Shown one piece after another: positions 57,553-64,000 of a DNA stretch of 64,000 bases (position 1 is its first letter; each line of letters begins with the position of its first letter). A model generated the notes under the pieces. It searched no databases and was not told the DNA's origin. It saw only the letters and a list, made by a program, of their open reading frames with translations. This stretch comes from Sclerotinia nivalis (lineage: Eukaryota > Ascomycota > Leotiomycetes > Helotiales > Sclerotiniaceae). The position numbers were made by a program, and so were the translations under genes. Where the stretch lies: positions 3,844,001-3,908,000 of the forward strand of contig JAPEIS010000001.1 in NCBI GenBank assembly GCA_029531795.1. Direction: 5' to 3'.

Positions 57553-58278
57553 ATGGCGCCCAATATGTCCCTTTTCTCCGTTAATGCCATCCTAATCCTC
57601 AACGCCGAAGATGGTTCTCGAGTGTTCACTAAATACTACTCACCACCCCACCACAACTCCTCATGTATGCACTACCTATGCCAATTCTCATGTTGTAACT
57701 AACATAATCGCCAGCACCAGCAGCACCATACCCAGATCAAAAATCGCAAAAAGCATTCGAAAAAGGCCTTCTCGAGAAGACACAAAAGCAAACCGCAGAT
57801 ATCATCCTCTACGACAATCGCATTGTATTATACAAGAGCGAGAGTGATGTTATGATGTATGTGGTCGGGGGAGTAGACGAGAACGAGATTATGCTTTATA
57901 ATGTTATTTTGGCTTTGAGAGATTCTTTGCATTTATTATTTAAGTATGTTTTCCGCCTCCAGAGACCTGGACACATTCTTTCGTCTCCTACCGTTTCCGG
58001 AGCTGCGAAGGATTTCGAAACTAACATTTTACAGGCAATCGGTAGATAAACGGACTATAATCGAAAACTACGACCTTCTCTCCTTGGCAGTCGACGAGAT
58101 AGTCGATGATGGTATTATCCTCGAAACAGACCCAACAATTATCGTACAAAGAGTTAGCAAAGCCCCTACACAAGATGTAGCGCAATTGAAGGGTATTGAT
58201 CTGAGCGAGCAAGGCATGAACAATTTAGCACAATTTGGAAAGGCGAAGTTAGGGGATTGGCTGAGGCAGGGTTTGTAA
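57553..58278 (+). CDS. RET3: Coatomer subunit zeta (194 aa, three exons)
   Basis: Exons are 57553-57664, 57715-57943 and 58035-58278. Introns are 50 and 91 bp, GT-AG, both with CTAAC branch sites, and the joined frame is 195 codons with stop. The product begins MAPNMSLFSVNAILILNAED and has the longin-like fold pattern: KYYSPP, DIILYDNRIVLYKSESDVMM, YVVGGVDENEIMLYNVILAL, then ENYDLLSLAVDEIVDDGIIL and a C-terminal WLRQGL. It is the small adaptor-like subunit of the COPI coat that returns cargo from the Golgi to the ER. The length fits fungal orthologues. It converges with SUA5, with only about 200 bases between stops. Confidence 0.95.
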
Positions 58279-58476
58279 AGGTTGTGGAGTGGAAGTCATG
58301 TCACTGTGGATGGGCGATGTTATATCTGGTTGGCAGCCATAAAAGGAGTTTAGATTGTACTGGAGTTGGGGCATATTATATTCCCAGGCATAGGAATATT
58401 GAAATCATATTGGGACGCAACTTGTTCTATGGTATTGTATCTAGATGTATTGATCTTCAAAGTGATTCTTCATCTT

Positions 58477-59856
58477 CTATTTTTCGATCACCGTAGCTGC
58501 TTTTCGAAGCCTGTTCATGACTGCTGCTGCGATATCCCCCTCGTCTTTGATTCCTTCTACAAAAATGACATCGCAACCTCTTTGGTCCAACTCCCGCAGG
58601 GCAGAAAAAAGACCGTGAGCGATATCTTTAATTTCACTGCCAAGGGCAATTTTTAGACAGTCCGCCACATGCCAGCCTGTCGGTTGATCACGTAGATCTT
58701 TAATCCAAGGCTTATGCTTTGTTGTATAGAGCATGAATTTGTTTGAGTGTAAGATCCCTGCCATGTCGATAGTTTCTCTGTCTCCTTCATTTATTTGAAT
58801 ATCATAGTCGGGAGTTTGATATGTAGCACGGAAGTTCCAATTCCTGGTAGAAATTATTCCAACTGTGGCCGGCTTATCGTATGATTTGTGTTCAATCTGT
58901 TCCATCTTTTCAGCTCGCGCCGCCACTATTGAGAATGCTTCGTCTCCGAAAAGAGGTTCAATGCGGCGCCCATTCTCGCACAATATAACCTTTGCCTTGG
59001 GACTGTAATGTTTATACTTCATTCCTGGTGCTCTAGGTGCCTTGTCTCCAATTTCACTTTGGTCTTTATAGCCTTTCACCACCCCTTCCCACCCATGGCA
59101 TTCTCGAATCTCGTCAATACTCACGCCACCAGGTCTAAGAACAACAGGAGGATCGCACATGCCATCTACGACTGTGCTTTCTACTCCAACTTGGCATGCC
59201 CCACCGTCGAGTATGATTTCGATTCTGCCATTGAGATCATGGTACACATGCTCGGCTGTTGTGCATGAAGGTTTGGTCGAAGCATTCGCAGATGGAGCGG
59301 CCAGAGGAACACCGGCCAGGCGTATCAATGATAGCGCAAGAGGGGAACTCGGCATGCGTGCGCCGAATGTTTGTAGACCTGCCGTAACTTCTGGGGCGAG
59401 TTTGCTTGGAGATGGATTCGGTAAGAGGATGGTTAGAGGGCCAGGCCAGAAACATTTGATCAGTGGCTTGTAAATCTCTGGAATCTCGGGAAAATCTGCG
59501 CCTGGGCTCTGGTTTTCAGTCGATGATAAGAGGCTGCGGAGCATAGTAAGATCGCAAACATGTATGATAAGTGGGTTGTCAGATGGCCGCCCTTTAGCCT
59601 TGTATATCCCTTTGACCGCATCACTTCTCGTTGCATCCGCGCCCAATCCATATACAGTTTCTGTTGGGAAAGCTACAGGTATGCTTTGTGTCTTGAGGTA
59701 CTCTGCGGCTTCCGCGATAGACTGAAGTACAGAGAGATCCTTAGGAAGTGCCCATGTCTCGAGGGTTTCTTGATTACTGAATTGCCCAACTTCGGACGTA
59801 GTAATTGGAAGAACGCGGGTTCTAAAGGCATTGCCATTCACTTGGGTAGAAGTCAT
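58477..59856 (-). CDS. SUA5: Threonylcarbamoyl-AMP synthase (459 aa)
   Basis: An intact intronless 459-codon frame. The YrdC domain occupies about residues 45-240, with VAFPTETVYGLGADA, the KGRPSDNPLIIH substrate loop, LAAPSANASTKPSCT, and VESTVVDG-VVLRPGGVS. The fungal/archaeal Sua5 C-terminal domain follows (about 285-450), after the linker APGMKYKHYSPKA. The enzyme makes threonylcarbamoyl-AMP from threonine, bicarbonate and ATP, the first step of the universal tRNA modification t6A, in cytosol and mitochondria. The first ATG gives a 20-40 residue N-terminal extension typical of fungal forms, and a mitochondrial signal is not obvious. It is convergent with RET3. Confidence 0.95.
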   Translation of the reverse strand: MTSTQVNGNAFRTRVLPITTSEVGQFSNQETLETWALPKDLSVLQSIAEAAEYLKTQSIPVAFPTETVYGLGADATRSDAVKGIYKAKGRPSDNPLIIHVCDLTMLRSLLSSTENQSPGADFPEIPEIYKPLIKCFWPGPLTILLPNPSPSKLAPEVTAGLQTFGARMPSSPLALSLIRLAGVPLAAPSANASTKPSCTTAEHVYHDLNGRIEIILDGGACQVGVESTVVDGMCDPPVVLRPGGVSIDEIRECHGWEGVVKGYKDQSEIGDKAPRAPGMKYKHYSPKAKVILCENGRRIEPLFGDEAFSIVAARAEKMEQIEHKSYDKPATVGIISTRNWNFRATYQTPDYDIQINEGDRETIDMAGILHSNKFMLYTTKHKPWIKDLRDQPTGWHVADCLKIALGSEIKDIAHGLFSALRELDQRGCDVIFVEGIKDEGDIAAAVMNRLRKAATVIEK

Positions 59857-61205
59857 CTTGGTGCTAATACTGTGAAGGCTTGAGAGGAGATTTGTTGTAC
59901 TTCGCCGAATTCGAGAAGCCAGATTGAAAATAGTGACCTTTAGCGTTGTATTCTACGGCTCCTCCTTTTGAATAAACCTTTGAGAAACCCTTTAGATGTC
60001 CTGAACATACTTCCTCTTCATTAATATTTTTTCAAAAACTGTGCAAATACATTTGTCTTCTAAAGAGTTGTGACTTGTGGTGGGGCAATGAGTGACTCAA
60101 AATATTTCTTTAAGGCTATCAAATTTGTTTTTCCCGCACAAGGCTGTGTCTATGCTTGATGACGTAACCATAAATATCTTATCTAAGCCAGAAAAGCCCT
60201 AGCTCATTCAAAACACATTAGTCAGAGGACACAATTACAATGATAACGACGACGACCTTTGCCGAGTACACAGCACAGTACCGGAGCCATGAGGAGAGAT
60301 ATGAGATCACCACTATGTGCAAGGATGACGATGACATGAACTTAAATCCTCCAATGTCTTTCGCCAACCAACATGCCGGGTGTTGGGCAAGTGTGCCTCC
60401 ATAATAGCAATATACCTTGGGTTCAGAACAAATCACCACCGAAATTTAACAAGGAAGAAGGTTCAGTCAACCACGGAAAAGAAACGAATGATGTCCTCCC
60501 GAATATTTCTAGTCTACCTGAAGTTATTATTGCGCACGCGAAGCCTAGCAAGTGTTAGACCTCCGAGCATCAGTTGTGGACCAAAGTCCAGAAAGAACAG
60601 CTATATGATTGTAAGAATGAGCATCTAAACGGATAGGCATTTCGTTCTTTTTTCCCTGGCTTCCCTATTGGAAGGGCTTACAATTTAGAGGCTTTTCATA
60701 CCATCCATTCTGTCATTTTACTTTTACAACATTGATTAGAGTAAGTTCTGTTCTGGCTCCGAAATTGAATCGATTCTTACAGTAGACTCATTTGCTTCAA
60801 TCGAGTAATTGAAAGAATTCGAATAACGAGAAGTCATGTGTGTACTTATAATGTGAACCAACGCAAGATAAGGTATCTTTGTGTGTGAGTAGGAAGAGCA
60901 CCCGATGTCTTTTTTCCTTTCCGGTGAGCACCCACCATTGCCCTCCCAGTTTGCATATGAAGTATAGTGTTTGCGTTCTCTAAAGTATTGTTCTTGGTCT
61001 TATCACCTTTGTTTTATTTTATACGAAAATCATATCAGAAGCCGTTCGGCTTTTGTGTTGCTAGTAGAGCACTTAGCGAATTATTTTCACACCCCCTCAC
61101 AAATTTCGGGTTTTGGTCTGTAAGCTAACCTTTGAGGGCATGATGACTTCTTTAGCACAACAAGTCCCGATGTTGGTGTATAAAATATCTTTTCGATAGT
61201 ACAAA
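59857..61205. other. Intergenic DNA with one small candidate ORF at 60240-60404
   Basis: The + frame from 60240 encodes 54 residues starting MITTTTFAEYTAQYRSHEER with an acidic DDDD run, and ends before TAATAG. Composition is gene-like, but there is no domain, so it is a weak candidate. Longer overlapping frames here look like chance. The SUA5 promoter lies at the left end. Confidence 0.4.
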
Positions 61206-62160
61206 ATGCCCTCAATTTTTGTCATCTTGAAATGTCTTGTAATTTTGTTCTCGTTTTTCTTTTATTGCTATCATCGTCGATACGAATTCATCAAGTCAAC
61301 CAATATTCACAAGGATAAAGATGTCTTTTCAATTTATCAAGTCGAAGCTCACCTGCAAGAGCTCTCCTTCGACAAAGGTTTACAAGAACCAAAGTTCCGA
61401 CAAATCGGACGATACCCGTAAGTAGAAAAAGCCAATCATGATTCAAGCTTTCATCACTGTTTGAATGCATCGTATTTCACCGTCACCGTACAATTGTTTC
61501 AATATGCTTAATTCCCACGACTCAAAAAAGCCTAGTCCTCAGACAAGGCTTTTGTTCAAAAGAAAATTGGTCTTATCAATACTTCCTCGAACACTTATTC
61601 TGGGTATAGCAGATCCGTATATAAACAATTTCTGAATCCCCGTGCTTGATTGCTCTGACCAATTGATGCCGCTGAAGACATAATTGTATTGGGTACTCGG
61701 TCACACATCATAGATGCAGGTTAACTAACGAACGAATGCTATAGTCGTCAATATCTGCGAGCGAGACCAGCCAAGAGAGGACCCAGACTGGACTCCAAAG
61801 ATAGGCTGGGCAACAATTCCTCAAAACGACTACACGAACGCCCAGTGCCGTCTGTGGATTGCTGCACAACTCCGGGCTCATTACGTCTTCATTCCAAGAT
61901 CGATGGCCATTTCCATTGCCAGTGATTTTGACGGTTCCGGATTTACAATGTTCGCGATGGAAAGAGAGGACTGGGTGGACATGCTCGGAGTTCATGGGCA
62001 TGTCATAAGATTCTTGATTCGAAGAATCTTGTGGAATCGGAAGAAAGCCATGAAAGCCGGCTTTTCATTGGGCGTGATGAATGATTTGAGGGGTGAATAC
62101 AAGCCAGAGAAAATTTCCGAGGAGGACTTGAATTGGAGTGGCTTGTATCCCATCAGATAG
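61206..62160 (+). CDS. Putative small membrane protein of unknown function (about 231 aa, three exons)
   Basis: The proposed exons are 61206-61417, 61536-61603 and 61745-62160. The first intron has a strong GTAAGT donor, the others are weaker, and the joined frame is 232 codons with stop. The N-terminus has a membrane segment or signal anchor (FVILKCLVILFSFFFYCY). The well-supported last exon encodes VNICERDQPREDPDWTPKIG, an ESMART-free soluble part with YVFIPRSMAISIASDFD, and a basic RRILWNRKKAMKAG region. The family is not recognised. The middle exon is the least certain. If it is wrong, the first and last exons may still belong together through other splice sites. Confidence 0.5.
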
Positions 62161-63374
62161 AGGATGTTGGGGATCTTTCATTTTGGAGTTATTGATTGCG
62201 GAATCCTTTGGGTATGGAGGCATTTTGGTATGGAGTTATTTGGAGATTGGATTTTTTTATATGTATGGGAAATCTGGGTTCATACGTCAATCAGCAGATT
62301 TATCAACTTCTCTGATCTCACAATTACTTAGAAAAAAATAAATAAAATTCCTCGATTTGCCCAATCACATGTTTCAATCGATTCGCCCCCCTTCCAGAAA
62401 GACACTAAAAATCTATATTATAACAAAGGGAACTAGATTATTATTAAAGCAAAATGAGCTAGATTATTATGCTTTAGGCAATTACAAAAATCCCATCCTT
62501 AACTGGAAGTAACGAGAGGCATAAATGAGGCCGAAGGAAATTGTCGACTCGAAATTATGCCGTGATAATTAAAAACAGTGTTTTTATAAGGTATGGATGG
62601 TAATACTCAAGTGATTACGAAGGCCAGTATACAGTTTTGACTCAAGATGGCCCCATTTTGAAGTCATGTTGTGCATTTGGAGCATGAACATACCTTCAGA
62701 TTTGTGCAAAAATACAGTCGCTTTCCATCCTCTGCTTCCACTTTTCCTTCTTCCTCATCCACAAACGAAAAAATCGGAAACAACGACCAATGTCGATAAC
62801 AACAAAATACCGCATTATCACATCATTCACACTTCACATACCTCGACATGATTAAAATATCCGTACTTCTTCACTATCCGATCTGTTCTTAACATAACCC
62901 AGTACCGCTTCGCTCTACTATTCTTAAGATCCCTCCTCGTTTTACGCCATTGCAAATATCATCACCACATCTTTCAAGGCCTTTTCTACAGATCAAGCCA
63001 CATCTTCTCAGTCTACCCCTCTTCGCAACCTTTGCGCGCAATAAGATATCGACATATCAAACACACGAGGTCGGAAGTCATCATACTTCGTTTATTCTGA
63101 CAGTACACATATCACTGTAAGTACATTTCGTCATTTTAACCTGCATCATATCTATCTATACTCTCCTGAAAGCATTTATTCTTGATGGTTTCGTCAACTC
63201 TTGGTTGCATTTGGAGATGGAAATAGATGAATTAATATTCGGGATAGTCTACTTCCATTGGCAAAATTCCTCAGCTGGCCGCCTCTTATATCCTCGTCAT
63301 TGGAGGTAATCGAAATTAAAGATTTGAATTACACTCCCTGATATCGACCACGTCGTTTATCAAGTACGACAATC
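62161..63374. other. Intergenic DNA and leader of the last gene
   Basis: No convincing gene. From about 62700 the sequence is pyrimidine-rich with repeated CATC and TCACAT words, which fits a long 5' leader of the gene at 63375. Confidence 0.45.
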
Positions 63375-64000
63375 ATGGAGGATTGGGAGCCGTGGGAAGC
63401 TGCAGTCATGCTACTCGCCATAGACTGGTACACTGCAGGGGGCAAAACTCAAGCACAATGGGGGGGGCCTGCAGCATATCATCAAGCAGGCCGGAACTAT
63501 GGGATTTTGAGTATAGTGAGGGATTGGATAATATTTCTCCATGATGCACCCTGTGATTTGAGGTCGAATCGTCTGATGGAGCGGCGTCAATTGGGTGGTG
63601 CTACATCAATCTTTTCCTCGCAAACTATTCGCAGGAAATGGTACGACCTCAAATTCGATCACGAGATTCGAACGGAGGCTGTGTATGCCCTAATGAATCA
63701 AGTGTTACCAATGAGGGAGGAGCTGGAGGCTCAGTTTAGCATCAGAATATGTTACATCCAAAACGACAAGTTGCCTGCAGGAGATCCAGCTGATCTCGCA
63801 GGCCAACAATTGCCTGATGATGGAACCAGTGGACAATACCACGTGACATTTTCACCACGCAGGTGGAACACCGAGGAGATTTGGGGGTCCGAAAAGGCAG
63901 CAAGGGAGGAAAGACAAATAGCATATGATTTAGCCTTACGTCAAACATGGGATAGGATTAACTCCCCTGATGCAGCTTTGCAACAACCGAACAATAATGA
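63375..64000 (+). CDS. Unrecognised protein, 3' end outside window (208 codons seen)
   Basis: An open frame starts MEDWEPWEAAVMLLAIDWYT and stays open to the last base, 208 full codons, with normal codon use. That length without a stop makes a real gene likely. The N-terminal part is Trp-rich and looks like a compact helical domain (WEPWEAAVMLLAIDWY, then GRNYGILSIVRDWIIFLHD). The later part is hydrophilic, with FSPRRWNTEEIWGSEKAARE. There is no signal peptide or known catalytic motif. The Trp pattern may help find relatives. Whether the frame continues or meets an intron cannot be seen. Confidence 0.68.
   Translation, partial: MEDWEPWEAAVMLLAIDWYTAGGKTQAQWGGPAAYHQAGRNYGILSIVRDWIIFLHDAPCDLRSNRLMERRQLGGATSIFSSQTIRRKWYDLKFDHEIRTEAVYALMNQVLPMREELEAQFSIRICYIQNDKLPAGDPADLAGQQLPDDGTSGQYHVTFSPRRWNTEEIWGSEKAAREERQIAYDLALRQTWDRINSPDAALQQPNNN

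Noticed and set aside
59008..59473. + strand frames of 86 and 104 codons
   Set aside because: They lie opposite the conserved SUA5 coding region.

Overview
This window is nuclear DNA of a filamentous ascomycete, most likely a leotiomycete of the Helotiales/Sclerotiniaceae type. That placement is an inference from gene content, short 41-135 bp GT-AG introns and RIP-like transposon decay; it was not tested by any search. Two kinds of DNA alternate. Normal-composition gene islands lie at about 12-14.5, 18.9-22.2, 38-45.5 and 50.6-64 kb. Very AT-rich blocks of decayed transposons lie at 1-11, 15-18, 22.3-37.8 and 45.5-50.2 kb, with in-frame stops of the kind C-to-T (RIP-type) mutation makes.

Layout. 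1-6994: two tandem Ty3/Gypsy copies that end in related short LTRs. 7-12 kb: AT-rich debris with solo LTRs, a decayed Myb/SANT-like gene and a duplicated leader. 12.2-14.5 kb: an intact 654-aa protein gene and a small Cys-rich gene. 15-18 kb: the 3' end of an unrecognised LTR element and a second Myb-like pseudogene. 19-22 kb: a DUF7587-like gene, a small two-exon zinc-binding gene, and repeat blocks ending in a LINE-type tail. 22258-33954: a full-length LINE with 14-bp target duplications, split by a complete reverse-oriented Gypsy element (27426-33219, duplication AATTG). 35.4-38.0 kb: a host gene interrupted inside a codon by a pogo/Fot1-like DNA transposon, which itself carries a solo LTR.

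38.1-45.3 kb is the most interesting gene block. It holds a Zn2Cys6 regulator, a tyrosinase, a canonical UstYa-type (DUF3328) protein with two HxxHC motifs, and a second double-HxxHC protein broken by a frameshift. This enzyme set resembles those that oxidatively cyclise fungal ribosomal peptides (dikaritins such as ustiloxin). I found no precursor peptide. The block is interrupted and flanked by two inverted copies of a ~530-bp LTR, and the right copy runs directly into a second LINE (46032-50638).

50.6-55 kb holds LINE-tailed retro-insertions with clear target duplications, and an unexplained periodic array of seven 39-40-nt blocks (53388-54441). 55-64 kb is ordinary chromosome: a Ulp1-like protease, coatomer zeta (RET3) and SUA5 in convergent orientation, a putative small membrane protein, and an unrecognised gene that runs off the end.
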